DNA of 64,000 nucleotides, from assembly GCF_030694575.1 (NCBI RefSeq), contig NZ_JAUYUS010000045.1, positions 1-64,000 of the forward strand, given 5' to 3'. The number at the start of each line of letters is the position of its first letter. Position 1 is the stretch's first letter. The notes under the pieces were generated by a model. It worked only from the letters and a program-made list of their open reading frames with translations. It searched no databases and had not been told where the DNA came from. Below, piece after piece: positions 43,664-52,886 of the stretch. The stretch comes from Parvibaculum sp. GTDB taxonomy: Bacteria; Pseudomonadota; Alphaproteobacteria; Parvibaculales; Parvibaculaceae. Both the position numbers and the translations under genes were made by a program.

Positions 43664-45058
43664 TCAGCCTGCCGGCGCGGCGACGCGCTTTGCCCGCATG
43701 ATCATCAACTCGCCGATAACGACCGTTATCGCGACGCCGATGACGATGGAGACGGCATATGTCATGTCGAACTCCTCCGGAGTGTAGATGAAGAAGACAA
43801 TGGCCTGAACGATGAACGCCATGCAGAGCAGAGCGAACACGAAGGCCCCGCCCTTGCCGCCCGGCACCCGGTAGGGGCGCGGCCGGTCCGCATCGATGCG
43901 GCGGAGCTGGAGGAAGGCCAGGAACATGATGAGATAAGGGAGCAGGAAGACGATGGAGGAGAAAGCGAAGAGCGTCCAGAAGAGGTCTTCCGCGTCGGCG
44001 GCGAGGAGGCCGTAGACGACGATCACCACCGAGGTCACCACGCCCGTCACGATGGCGGCGTTGGAAGGCGTTTTGTGCTCGGGGTGGAGGCGCGCGAACA
44101 TCGCCGGCAGGTTGCCGTCGAGTGCCGCTTCGGCCGCCGAGCGGTTGGCGCCCATGGTCCAGGTCACCATGTTGGCGAGGAAGGTGTAGAGCGCCATGAT
44201 GCCGAGTACGACGACGAACACGCCGCCGCCTTCACCGAGCAATACGCGCAAGGTGTCGACGATGCCGCTGACGAGGTTGATTTCGTCGAGCGGGAGAGCG
44301 ATCAGGATGCCAATGGTGGCGAAGAGATAGAAGGCGGCGATGAGGATGCCGGAAACGGCGATCGTCACCGGCACGTCGCGGGCCGGATTTTTCATCTCGG
44401 CGCTGGCGCCGGACATCAGTTCGAAGCCCATGAAGTTGTAGACGATGACCGGCAGGAAGGCGAGCGAGGCTCCCCAGCTCGGCGCCATGCTGGAGAATGT
44501 CAGCTCGTTGGCGACGCCATGATTGGCCGCATAGACAAAGCCGCCGATGCCGATGACCAGCATGATCGCGACCTTGAACACGGCGCCGACATTGGGCACC
44601 CATTTGCCGACGTCGAGGCGGACGATGTTGATCCAGACGGTGAGCCAAGTGAGCGCGACGGCAATGGCGATCTGCGTCCAGAGGCCGAGGTCCGGCATGA
44701 AGAGGGCGGCGAAGATACCGGCGAAGAGGATGAAGACCGAGGGCTGCCAGAGCGCCACGTTGATCCACCAGAGCCAGGCGGTGCGGCCGCCCCAGCGCGG
44801 CCCGAAGGCGCGGCGCACCCAGGCATAGATGCCGCCCTGATCGGGATAGGTGCTGCCAAGTTCGGCGGTGATGAGGCCGTAGGGCACGAAGAAGAAGATC
44901 ATGGTGAATATCCACCAGAAGACGGCTTGCGGGCCGATGGCCGCGGAGGCCGCCAACTGGTCGATGACGAGGATGGCGCAGACCGTGAACAGCGTCAGGT
45001 CGAGGCCGCGCATGACCTTCTTGTAGCCACGCGGATTGGCGGCGGATCGATCGGTCAT
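43664..45058 (-). CDS. APC-superfamily amino acid / polyamine permease
   Basis: This protein of about 464 residues has 12 predicted membrane helices and the APC-type motifs [41 protein letters not shown] and [21 protein letters not shown]. The location inside the agmatine operon suggests agmatine uptake or agmatine/putrescine exchange. The ATG at 45058 with GGGAGAAAAC upstream is preferred to 45115. Confidence 0.9.
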   Translation of the reverse strand: MTDRSAANPRGYKKVMRGLDLTLFTVCAILVIDQLAASAAIGPQAVFWWIFTMIFFFVPYGLITAELGSTYPDQGGIYAWVRRAFGPRWGGRTAWLWWINVALWQPSVFILFAGIFAALFMPDLGLWTQIAIAVALTWLTVWINIVRLDVGKWVPNVGAVFKVAIMLVIGIGGFVYAANHGVANELTFSSMAPSWGASLAFLPVIVYNFMGFELMSGASAEMKNPARDVPVTIAVSGILIAAFYLFATIGILIALPLDEINLVSGIVDTLRVLLGEGGGVFVVVLGIMALYTFLANMVTWTMGANRSAAEAALDGNLPAMFARLHPEHKTPSNAAIVTGVVTSVVIVVYGLLAADAEDLFWTLFAFSSIVFLLPYLIMFLAFLQLRRIDADRPRPYRVPGGKGGAFVFALLCMAFIVQAIVFFIYTPEEFDMTYAVSIVIGVAITVVIGELMIMRAKRVAAPAG

Positions 45059-45122
45059 TTGTTTTCTCCCGATAAGGTTGAACCTGTTACGCGTGGCACA
45101 CGCCGCTTCGCTCACGGCAAGA

Positions 45123-46133
45123 TCAGAAAAAGTCCGTCAGAAAATCCTCGACCAGTCCCTCGTGGCGCGCGAGCAGCGCTTCGGAGGGGCGCTTCAGGCG
45201 GGGGTAGACGAACCAGACCAGCAGCGCCTTCTCGGTGTGCAGCCTGTTTTCGGATTGATCGAGAATGATGGATTGAGGGCCGTCCATGACTTCGTCCGTC
45301 GCCTCGACGCCGCGCGAGGCGGGAAGGCAATGCATGAAGCGCGCGGTGGCCGGCGCTTTCGCCATCAGCGCCGCGTTGACCTGGAATTTCGGCATGAAAG
45401 CGGCGCTGCGCTCCGGTATCTCGCTTTCCTGACCAACCCACCACCAGAGATCGGTGTAGATGAAATCGGCTTCGGCGACGGCGGCGGCGGGGTCTTCGGT
45501 GAAGGAGATCGTCGCGCCCGACTCCGCGCAAGCCTCGCGCACCATGGCGCGGTGCGCTTCGGAGACCTGATACTTCGCGGGCGCCGCCTGCGTGAAGGAA
45601 AACCCCATGCGGGCACAGATGAACATGAGCGAGACGCAGACATTTGTCGCATCGCCGACGAAGACGAGCTTGAGGTCCTCGAGTTTCTTCCCCTTCGGCG
45701 CATGCTCCGTCATGGTGAAGACGTCGCAGAGGACCTGCGTCGGATGGTTGAAGTCGGTGAGACCGTTGATGACCGGGACGGTCGCGTATTTCGCGAGGTC
45801 GAGGACCGTCTGGTGCTTCAGCGTGCGCGCCTCGATGACGTCGACCATGCGGGAGACGACGCGGGCAGTGTCCCCGATCGACTCACGAGCGCCGAGATGA
45901 ATTTCGCCGGGGCGGAGATAGAGCGCGTGGCCGCCGAGCTTGGTCATGGCGACCTCGAAGGAGACGCGGGTGCGGGTGGACGGCTCCTCGAAGATCATCC
46001 CCAGGGACGCACCGTTCAGAAGCCTCGGACAGGCCCCGTCCTTGTCGGCCCGCTTGAGCAAGGCCGTCAGCTCCATCATGCGGAGCAACTCCTCCTTCGA
46101 GAAATCGAGGATATGAACAAAATGACGCAACAT
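45123..46133 (-). CDS. Putrescine (or ornithine-type) carbamoyltransferase
   Basis: This protein of about 336 residues has the carbamoyl-phosphate loop EEPSTRTRVSFEVAM, the HPTQVLCD motif and the HCLPASRGVEATDEV loop of ornithine/putrescine carbamoyltransferases. The ornithine-binding segment is replaced by DFIYTDLWWWVGQE, and the operon also encodes agmatine deiminase and carbamate kinase. Phosphorolysis of N-carbamoylputrescine to putrescine and carbamoyl phosphate is therefore the favoured role. An anabolic or catabolic ornithine transcarbamylase remains possible. The ATG at 46133 (MLRHFVHILDFSKEELL) has GAGGGG upstream. It is first in the operon. Confidence 0.8.
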   Translation of the reverse strand: MLRHFVHILDFSKEELLRMMELTALLKRADKDGACPRLLNGASLGMIFEEPSTRTRVSFEVAMTKLGGHALYLRPGEIHLGARESIGDTARVVSRMVDVIEARTLKHQTVLDLAKYATVPVINGLTDFNHPTQVLCDVFTMTEHAPKGKKLEDLKLVFVGDATNVCVSLMFICARMGFSFTQAAPAKYQVSEAHRAMVREACAESGATISFTEDPAAAVAEADFIYTDLWWWVGQESEIPERSAAFMPKFQVNAALMAKAPATARFMHCLPASRGVEATDEVMDGPQSIILDQSENRLHTEKALLVWFVYPRLKRPSEALLARHEGLVEDFLTDFF

Positions 46134-46351
46134 CCGGCGGGTCCCCTCTTTACGGAAATGCAGGTGCAGCCGAGTATGTGCGGAGAGCCGATACCGGGAA
46201 TTGATCTGCCGCAATTATCGAGGTGAAAATCCGCGGAATCCGCCGATTTTCAGGCACCAAATCGACGCATGACGCGCAATAGACGCAATTTGCAACTATC
46301 TACCGGCGAGAGGCCGGACCGGCAGGCCGGCGTTTTATCAGGAGCGAAAGC

Positions 46352-47224
46352 ATGACGCATATGACCGTCGCCGCCACGCAGATGGCCTGCGGCCACGACC
46401 GCGACGAGAACATCGCGCGGGCGGAGACGCTGGTGCGGGCGGCGGTAGAGCGGGATGCGCAGGTGATTCTGCTGCAGGAGCTTTTCGAGACGCCTTATTT
46501 CTGCAAGGACACCGAGGCCGACCTGATGCATCTGGCGACGCCGATTGCCGACAACCCGGCGGTACATCATTTCCGGGCGCTGTCGGCGGAATACAAGGTG
46601 GTGCTGCCGATCTCCATCTACGAGCGCGCGAACAACGCGCAATACAACTCCCTCGTCATGATCGACAGCGGCGACATTCTGGGTGTTTACCGCAAGTCCC
46701 ATATTCCCGATGGGCCGGGATATCGCGAGAAGTATTATTTCAATCCGGGCGACACGGGCTTTCACGTCTGGAACACGCGGGCGGGGCGCGTGGGCGCGGC
46801 GATCTGCTGGGATCAGTGGTTTCCCGAGACGGCGCGCATCCTGGCGCTGAAGGGGGCGGACGTGATCCTCTACCCGACCGCCATCGGCTCCGAACCCCAC
46901 GACGAGACGATCCATTCGCGCGACCACTGGCAAAGGACGATGCAGGGGCATTCGGCGGCGAACCTCGTGCCCGTGGTGGCGTCGAACCGTATCGGCCGGG
47001 AGGAAGGCCAAAGCTGCGCCATCACGTTCTACGGCTCGTCATTCATCACGGATGCTTCGGGCGCCAAGGTGGCGGAGGCGGACGAGCGCGAGGAGGCAGT
47101 TCTTACGGCGACGTTCGACGTGGAGCAGAACCGGCGGCAGCGCGTGAACTGGGGCGTGTTCCGCGACCGGAGGCCGGAACTCTATACCGATATACTGACG
47201 CTTGACGGCATGCCCCGCCGCTAG
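46352..47224 (+). CDS. aguB: N-carbamoylputrescine amidase
   Basis: This 290-residue nitrilase-superfamily protein hydrolyses N-carbamoylputrescine to putrescine, CO2 and NH3. The catalytic triad is visible as Glu in LLQELFETPYF, Lys in VYRKSHIPDGPGY and Cys in AAICWDQWFPE. The HIPDGPGYREKYYFNPGDTGF stretch and C-terminal GVFRDRRPELY are characteristic of this amidase. AGGAGCGAAAG precedes the ATG. It is divergent from the carbamoyltransferase operon, giving the cell both the hydrolytic and the phosphorolytic routes. Confidence 0.94.
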   Translation: MTHMTVAATQMACGHDRDENIARAETLVRAAVERDAQVILLQELFETPYFCKDTEADLMHLATPIADNPAVHHFRALSAEYKVVLPISIYERANNAQYNSLVMIDSGDILGVYRKSHIPDGPGYREKYYFNPGDTGFHVWNTRAGRVGAAICWDQWFPETARILALKGADVILYPTAIGSEPHDETIHSRDHWQRTMQGHSAANLVPVVASNRIGREEGQSCAITFYGSSFITDASGAKVAEADEREEAVLTATFDVEQNRRQRVNWGVFRDRRPELYTDILTLDGMPRR

Positions 47225-47919
47225 CCGGCGAGCGAGATGTCGGCGACGATGGGGAGGTGATCCGAGACGCCGTCGGCGCGCGCGTCTGTCCAGCTTTTCA
47301 CGATGGCCGCCCTGCCGCCGCAATAGATGCGGTCGAGACGAAGAAGCGGCCAAGACGCGGGGAAGGTGCGCTCCATGGTGCGGACCGGAAGAACCTCCCT
47401 CAAGCGGCGGCGGACCCAGCCGAACGAAAACCAGTCGTTGAAGTCGCCCATCACAATGCAGGGAAGATGTTCTTCCTGGCGAGCGAGGTCCGCGAGCACG
47501 GCGGATTGCGTGCGGCGCTCCCACACGCTCAGGCCCAGATGGGTGGTGACGAGGCGAAGGGGCCCCCACGAGGTTTCGATATGGGCGGAGATGGCGCAGC
47601 GCGGCTCGCGGGTGCGGAACGACAGATCGCAGACGCTGGTGCCGTAAAGCGGAAAGCGGCTGATGACGGCGTGGCCGTAGTGACCGTCGGGCGCGGAGAT
47701 GGTGCGCGCCTCGGCGGCATGTTCGCCAAGCGCCTCCTTCAGAATGGAGAGCGGCGCCGCGCTTTCCGACCTGCCGCGCGAATCCACCTCCTGGAAAGCG
47801 ATGATGTCCGGATCGTGATCCTGGACCAGAGCGACGATGCGTGCGAGATCGTACCGGCCATCGCGGCCGACACCGCCATGGATATTCCAGCTCAGCACGC
47901 GCAGCAGGTCTCTCCTCAC
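47221..47919 (-). CDS. Endonuclease/exonuclease/phosphatase (EEP) family hydrolase
   Basis: This protein of about 232 residues has the EEP motifs LSWNIHGGVG, IIAFQEVDSRG, RLVTTHLGLS, VMGDFNDWFS and the final GVSDHLPIVADI. It is a metal-dependent phosphodiesterase of unknown substrate. The ORF track over-extends it. The GTG at 47919 overlaps the phospholipase D stop (GTGA) and gives a protein starting just before the first motif. Its own stop shares the bases CTAG with the stop of the convergent aguB gene. Coupling to the phospholipase suggests action on a lipid-derived phosphate. Confidence 0.85.
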   Translation of the reverse strand: MRRDLLRVLSWNIHGGVGRDGRYDLARIVALVQDHDPDIIAFQEVDSRGRSESAAPLSILKEALGEHAAEARTISAPDGHYGHAVISRFPLYGTSVCDLSFRTREPRCAISAHIETSWGPLRLVTTHLGLSVWERRTQSAVLADLARQEEHLPCIVMGDFNDWFSFGWVRRRLREVLPVRTMERTFPASWPLLRLDRIYCGGRAAIVKSWTDARADGVSDHLPIVADISLAG

Positions 47920-50084
47920 TTCGAGCCCCGCCGTTTCGAAAGAAGGCGCTGAAGGCCGAGGGCAAGGCCTATCCATGCGGCGAGCGAGCCGAGGATGATG
48001 GCGACATCCATGAGCGAGGGGTCTTCGAGGATCGTGAAGACGCGGTCGCCGAGCACGGAGAGGACGAGGATGCCGGGTGCGAGACCGAGCACTGTGCCGA
48101 TGATGTAGTCGACGACAGGAACGCGCAGAGCGCCGGCGACGAGATTGACCAGCATGAAGGGCGCGACCGGCACGAGACGTATGGTCATGACGGTTAAAAC
48201 ACCGCGCTTGCCGATGCCGCGGCCGATGCGGTTTATGCGGGGGCCGATCAGGTTTCGCAGCATGTTCGCACCGAGCGAACGGCCGAGCGTGTAGGTGGCG
48301 ACGGCACTCGCAAGAGAGCCGACGCCGGCATAGAGGAGCCCCGGCCAGAGCCCGAAAGCAGCCGCCGTGGCGACGATGAGGACGGTGACGGGAAAGGCGA
48401 TGAAGCCAGTCAGCACATAGATGGAGATGACGACAAGCGGAGCGAGGGCGCCGGTCGCCACGCCGTCGAGGGAGGAGCGCAGCCGCTCCGGGTCCGCGAA
48501 TTCCGACAAGGGCGTGTAGCGCCAGAGCAGCACGAGAGCGGCGACGAAGAGAACGGCGCCCATGGCTTTCGCTATGGCGGAGATGCCGCCGGCCTTCTCG
48601 CCGTCGCCCGCGAAATCGACGATGTCGGCGAAGTGCTCGCCGGCAGCGACGGGACGGGCCGGGTCCGCGACCGCTTCCATGGCCGTGGCGGTATCGCCGG
48701 TCAGGTCGAGAGAATCGTCGACGGGACGCAGGCCGCGTGTCCCGTCGCGGCAATTGTCCATGGCGGCGAAGAGGGAGCCGGTGTCCCGGAGGGTAGCGAC
48801 AATGCGGGCCGGGTCGGCGCCGCAATGCTCGCCGAGGAGGCGGCCGAGGGCGGCCATGACGGCCTCGCGATGCTCGGGCCCCGTGGCCTCCAGCGCGATG
48901 TCGCATTCCGAATCCATGCCCATCGAGCGGTTGCAGAGATTGGCGGAACCGACGCGCAGGATGGTGTCGTCGACGATCATGACCTTGGAATGGACCATGA
49001 CGGAAACCGCACGCTCACCAGCGCCGACAGCCGGATGAAGAAGGCGGACGCGGTCCGTCACGCCCTCCTCCCGCAGGATTTCCATGAAGCGGACGCGGCC
49101 CATCAGCATGGTGCGATGCTCAAGCCATGTGTGATGCGTCTCCGGCACGACAAGGAGCGCCTCGAGCCCCGGCACCTGCCGCAGGCGGGCGGCGAGGCGG
49201 CGGGCGAAATCCGGACAAGTGAGAAACTGGTTCTCGACATAGACCCAGCGATGCGCGCGGGTGAGCATGTCGCCGTAGAGGGCTGCGATCTCTCGCACTT
49301 CCTCGCTGCCATTATAGGCGGGCTCGGTGCGGGCGATGCCGACGGATATATCGGAGAAATGCGGTTCGATGTGACGAGGCCAGGGATCGCCATCCGCGCG
49401 CGGCGGATCGAGCGTCTCGGCGGCGGCGCGTTCCCAGCGGCGGCGCGCAAGGTCACCGAGGGCGGCGGCGGCGTCACCGTCGACCATCATCTGCACATCG
49501 TGGAACGGCCGGTAAGGCTCTCTTCCCGGATCGACGCGAAGGGCATTGCCGGGGTCGTGGTCGGAGGTATCCCAGCGGCGCACGGTGATGTCGAGACCGC
49601 CGCAGAAGGCGAGCCCGTTGTCGATGGCGACGATCTTCTGATGATGGGAAGCACCGAGCGGGACGCGATCGTCGAGGCAGAGGTCGATGTTCACCGGCGT
49701 ATTCCAGCGGAAGGCGACGACGGGGAGCAACTCACGCTCCATCGCATAGATGACCGAGTAGTCCCAGAGAAGAAGCTTTATCGAGAGGCCGGGTTTTTCC
49801 TTTGCGAGGGCCTTGAGAAACTCGCCGAAGGTTTCGGGCAGGCCGTCATCCGCGCGGCCATCGGCGCCGACAAGCCGGGTGCGGCTGTCGATGTCCCAGC
49901 CGACGATGAGGAGCGTGCGTTCGGCATTGCGCATCGCGTGACGGAGGGTGCCGTAATATTCGGCAGCGTCCACGAGCAAATGCGCCCTGCCCGCGCGTTC
50001 GACGCGCCAGACATTGCGCGCGGGCTGCAGGAGCCCGCCGCTTTCCCGCTGCCCCTTCGCGACGGAAAAGCCCTGAACCGACAT
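47916..50084 (-). CDS. Phospholipase D-like protein fused to a VTT (DedA/SNARE-associated) membrane domain
   Basis: This 722-residue fusion has two PLD catalytic motifs, HHQKIVAIDNGLAFCGGLD (about residue 145) and HSKVMIVDDTILRVGSANL (about 370), in a cytoplasmic N-terminal part. These are followed from about 510 by several membrane helices and a VTT domain (AFGLWPGLLYAGVGSLASAVATYTLGRSLG, then RLVPVAPFMLVNLVAGA). PLD may act as phospholipase or cardiolipin-type phosphatidyltransferase, while VTT proteins are lipid scramblases or transporters. It is translationally coupled to the EEP gene. Confidence 0.9.
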   Translation of the reverse strand: MSVQGFSVAKGQRESGGLLQPARNVWRVERAGRAHLLVDAAEYYGTLRHAMRNAERTLLIVGWDIDSRTRLVGADGRADDGLPETFGEFLKALAKEKPGLSIKLLLWDYSVIYAMERELLPVVAFRWNTPVNIDLCLDDRVPLGASHHQKIVAIDNGLAFCGGLDITVRRWDTSDHDPGNALRVDPGREPYRPFHDVQMMVDGDAAAALGDLARRRWERAAAETLDPPRADGDPWPRHIEPHFSDISVGIARTEPAYNGSEEVREIAALYGDMLTRAHRWVYVENQFLTCPDFARRLAARLRQVPGLEALLVVPETHHTWLEHRTMLMGRVRFMEILREEGVTDRVRLLHPAVGAGERAVSVMVHSKVMIVDDTILRVGSANLCNRSMGMDSECDIALEATGPEHREAVMAALGRLLGEHCGADPARIVATLRDTGSLFAAMDNCRDGTRGLRPVDDSLDLTGDTATAMEAVADPARPVAAGEHFADIVDFAGDGEKAGGISAIAKAMGAVLFVAALVLLWRYTPLSEFADPERLRSSLDGVATGALAPLVVISIYVLTGFIAFPVTVLIVATAAAFGLWPGLLYAGVGSLASAVATYTLGRSLGANMLRNLIGPRINRIGRGIGKRGVLTVMTIRLVPVAPFMLVNLVAGALRVPVVDYIIGTVLGLAPGILVLSVLGDRVFTILEDPSLMDVAIILGSLAAWIGLALGLQRLLSKRRGSK

Positions 50085-50170
50085 GCGCGACTTTCTCCAG
50101 AATGATGTTCTCGAGGGGAGAACGCATCAACCGGAAAAAAGTCTCACATGCCGGGGAAATCGTTTTCGGG

Positions 50171-50578
50171 TCAGAGCTTGAGGCCCGTCGGACCCTCGAA
50201 GGAGGCCAGATCGAAATAGTCGCTGAAGCGCCAGATCTTCCCGCCCTTCAGCTCGAAGACGCCGTTCACCGGCAGGTCGACGCTACGGCCATCATGGAGG
50301 CGGAAATGATCGACGCGCTCGGCGAAGACGAGGTTCGGTTCGGCGCAAATGCGGATGATTTCGAGATCGGCATATTCGAAGGCCGACAGGAAATCCTCGA
50401 AAATCTTGCGGATGCCGGCAATGCCCTTGATCGGCGCGACCGGGACATTGTGATAGGTCGCGTCGGGCGCGAAGCAATCCATGATGCCGGGGACGTCGCG
50501 CTTCTGCCAGGCGCCGAGGAAATCGGCGACCACTTTCTTCGAGGCTTCCGCCGTCATGGTCATCGTGTTCGTATCCAT
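50171..50578 (-). CDS. Limonene-1,2-epoxide-hydrolase-like (NTF2-fold) protein
   Basis: This 135-residue protein has a cone-shaped NTF2/SnoaL fold. The R-x-D pair expected for limonene-epoxide hydrolases is present (FAERVDHF, Arg88/Asp90), with a further Asp in IWRFSDYFD (Asp120/123), so the three catalytic residues are plausible. It may hydrolyse an epoxide directly with water. It follows the SDR gene by 23 nt and ends the catabolic cluster. Related NTF2-fold proteins also act as isomerases, so the exact reaction is open. Confidence 0.75.
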   Translation of the reverse strand: MDTNTMTMTAEASKKVVADFLGAWQKRDVPGIMDCFAPDATYHNVPVAPIKGIAGIRKIFEDFLSAFEYADLEIIRICAEPNLVFAERVDHFRLHDGRSVDLPVNGVFELKGGKIWRFSDYFDLASFEGPTGLKL

Positions 50579-50601
50579 TTTCTTCTCCCTCTTTGTGTTC
50601 G

Positions 50602-51363
50602 TTATTGAGCGGCGTAGCCGCCGTCGACGGCGAGCGCGTGGCCGGTGACGAAGCTCGCCGCCGGAGACGCGAGCCAGATGGCGGCTTCGGCGGCTTCCGA
50701 CGGCACACCGAGGCGGCCCATCGGCTTCAGCGCGAGCAATGCCTCGCGGAAACCGGGCATGTCATCGGCGAGGCGATCGACCATTGCCGTTTCGATCATG
50801 CCGGGGCAAAGCGCATTGACCCGGATGCCGGATTTGGCGACGTCGATGGCGACCGATTTCACCAGGCCGACGACGCCGTGCTTGCTGGCGACATAGGCCG
50901 CGAGACCGCCGGCGCCGACGAGGCCCGCGACGGAGGCCGTGGCAACGATGGCGCCCTCGCCACGCTCGACCATGGCCGGCAGGACGGCCGCCATGGTGCG
51001 CCAGGCGCCGACGACGTTCGTGTCGATGACGCGGAGGACGTCTTCCTCGGTGGGCTCCCACGGTGCTGCGAGGCGGCCCTCGATACCGGCATTGGCAAAG
51101 GCGATATGCGGGCTGGCACCGAACTCGGATTTCGCGCGGGCGACGAGGGCGTCGATGTCCGATTTCCTGCGGACGTCGGTACGCATGAAGAATGCCTTCG
51201 CGCCTTTCGCGCGCAGCGCCGCGGCAACCTCTTCGCCCGTTTCCGCGATGTCGCCGAGGGCGAGCGAGGCGCCTTCACGCGCGGCGCCCTCCGCCATGGC
51301 GCGGCCAATGCCCGCCGAGGCGCCGGTGATGAGGACCGTTTTTCCGCTGAAGATGCCGGCCAT
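50602..51363 (-). CDS. Short-chain dehydrogenase/reductase
   Basis: This 253-residue classical SDR has the cofactor motif TGASAGIGRAMAEG, NAG in IAFANAGIEG, catalytic Ser in VATASVAGLVG and YVASK for Tyr/Lys, with the PG motif in ALCPGMIETAM. The Asp after beta-2 (LGDIAETG) suggests a preference for NAD. It starts by overlapping the amidohydrolase stop (TGATG). The ORF-track frame to 52101 is a shadow beyond this point. It would interconvert an alcohol and a ketone. Confidence 0.9.
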   Translation of the reverse strand: MAGIFSGKTVLITGASAGIGRAMAEGAAREGASLALGDIAETGEEVAAALRAKGAKAFFMRTDVRRKSDIDALVARAKSEFGASPHIAFANAGIEGRLAAPWEPTEEDVLRVIDTNVVGAWRTMAAVLPAMVERGEGAIVATASVAGLVGAGGLAAYVASKHGVVGLVKSVAIDVAKSGIRVNALCPGMIETAMVDRLADDMPGFREALLALKPMGRLGVPSEAAEAAIWLASPAASFVTGHALAVDGGYAAQ

Positions 51364-52856
51364 CAGCCCTGCCCTCCGGCGCTGCGGATGAAGCCGTAAT
51401 AATTGTTGGAAGGCTCGGCGCCCGCCGCCACATATTCGGCTTTCACTTTGGACAGGCTGTCCGTCCGCCAGGCGGCGCCGGGCCGCGCGAGGTCTTCGAG
51501 GCCATAGAGGCGCGTGCCGTTTCCGGCGAAGATCGCGTTCTTCACCTCGCCGTCGCCCGCGCCGAGTTGGGCGAAGCCGTGGGCCTTGTGCATATCTTCC
51601 GGGATTTCGATGCGGCGCATGGCCTCGATCTGCCATTGCGGCGAGCCGTACCAGACACTGTCCGTGCCCCAGATGACGTGGTCGGCGCCCATGCCGCGGA
51701 TGATGACACCCATCAGGGCAGCGGCAAGGCGCGGATGCGTGACGGCGCAACTGCCGAAGGTGGTGCCGAGTTCGGCATAGACGTTGGTGACGCCGTATTT
51801 CTCCGGGATGTCGGCGAGATCGCTCACCCAGTCGATGCGGCCCGTCTGCTCGAACTGCGCCAGGAGCGGGTCCGGCGAGGTCATGAGCGGGCGGAAGCCG
51901 GAGTGATAGATGATGAAGTTCAAGTCCGGCCAGTCGCGCGCGGCGGCGCCGACATCGTCCACCATGGCGTGGCGCCAGTGGGTGATGACGTTCTCGTAAT
52001 CCTCCGGCAGCAGACCCTTGTGGATGCAGACATTGCGGATGCCCGCTTTCACCATGCGCTCGTAAGCCGGGTACATCAGCTTCTCGTCGTCGAGGCGCCA
52101 CGGATATTGCGAATTGTCGAAGGGATCGCCGAGCGTGTAGCCCTTCCAGCTGTCGGGTTTCAGGACTTCGATGGCGCGGTCGATCTCTTCCAGCCAGCCG
52201 GGTTGACCCGGCGCGATGACCGTGTGGGCCAGCATGCGGCGCGAGCCGGAGGCCTTGTTGACGAAATTGCGCGCGTCGGCGAGGCCGTCATTGTTCATGA
52301 TGACGTTCGGCCCGTGATCGGCGGGCGCGGCGCTGATGAGGCCTATTTTCGTGTCGCTGTCGAAATAGACCTCCTTCATGAAGTTGTCGAACTTGAAACT
52401 GTCGAAGGTGATGTTGTCGAGATCGGCGTTCCACTGTTTCGCGTAGTTGCCGAGATGGAGGATGCCGTCCCAGGTATAATCGTCGCGAACGAAATGGAGC
52501 TGCATGTCGACGATGTACTGATCGGCGAAGCGGGCGGCACGCTCGGCGGCGGCTGCCGGGTCCATCGCTTCGGCGTGGGCGACGGAGAAGACGTCGCCGC
52601 CAAAGACCTTGTTCATGACCATGAAGGAGGCGGCGAGGCCTGCGCCGGAGCGGAGGAAGGCGCGGCGATCCAGGCCGAGCTTTCGCCCCTGTTCATCGGC
52701 CGCGGCGAGAATGCCGTTTTCGACGCGGGCCTGATCCGGCGTCTGCGGCATCGGCATGTATTCGCCGTTGGAGACGATGCGGGTCGGAATCGGAATGCCG
52801 GTCGCGTCTTTTTCGGCGGGCGATATACGCCGCCTCTGCCTGTCTGTCAGCCACAT
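51363..52856 (-). CDS. Amidohydrolase-2 family metal-dependent hydrolase with internal Tat-like signal
   Basis: This 497-residue protein has an N-terminal extension of about 60 residues before a twin-arginine-type signal (LDRRAFLRSGAGLAASFMVM), so it is probably exported folded. The TIM-barrel part contains VDMQLHFVRDDYTW, CIHKGLLPEDYE, IIYHSGFRPLM and VIWGTDSVWYGSPQWQIEAM, typical of the amidohydrolase-2/decarboxylase group. Substrate unknown. It lies between the FAD protein and the SDR in one transcription unit. Confidence 0.85.
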   Translation of the reverse strand: MWLTDRQRRRISPAEKDATGIPIPTRIVSNGEYMPMPQTPDQARVENGILAAADEQGRKLGLDRRAFLRSGAGLAASFMVMNKVFGGDVFSVAHAEAMDPAAAAERAARFADQYIVDMQLHFVRDDYTWDGILHLGNYAKQWNADLDNITFDSFKFDNFMKEVYFDSDTKIGLISAAPADHGPNVIMNNDGLADARNFVNKASGSRRMLAHTVIAPGQPGWLEEIDRAIEVLKPDSWKGYTLGDPFDNSQYPWRLDDEKLMYPAYERMVKAGIRNVCIHKGLLPEDYENVITHWRHAMVDDVGAAARDWPDLNFIIYHSGFRPLMTSPDPLLAQFEQTGRIDWVSDLADIPEKYGVTNVYAELGTTFGSCAVTHPRLAAALMGVIIRGMGADHVIWGTDSVWYGSPQWQIEAMRRIEIPEDMHKAHGFAQLGAGDGEVKNAIFAGNGTRLYGLEDLARPGAAWRTDSLSKVKAEYVAAGAEPSNNYYGFIRSAGGQG

Positions 52857-52886
52857 GGAAATTCCCTCCGGTGTTTGTTCTTGTTT

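Noticed and set aside
43295-45268. 657-aa plus-strand ORF
   Set aside because: It spans the antisense of the deiminase, permease and carbamoyltransferase genes and is highly acidic low-complexity sequence, a typical artefact of antisense to a membrane protein gene.
46134-46351. Riboswitch or guanidine-sensing leader upstream of the agmatine genes
   Set aside because: No conserved ykkC/guanidine riboswitch core was found. Only short GGCCGG repeats and ribosome-binding sites are visible.
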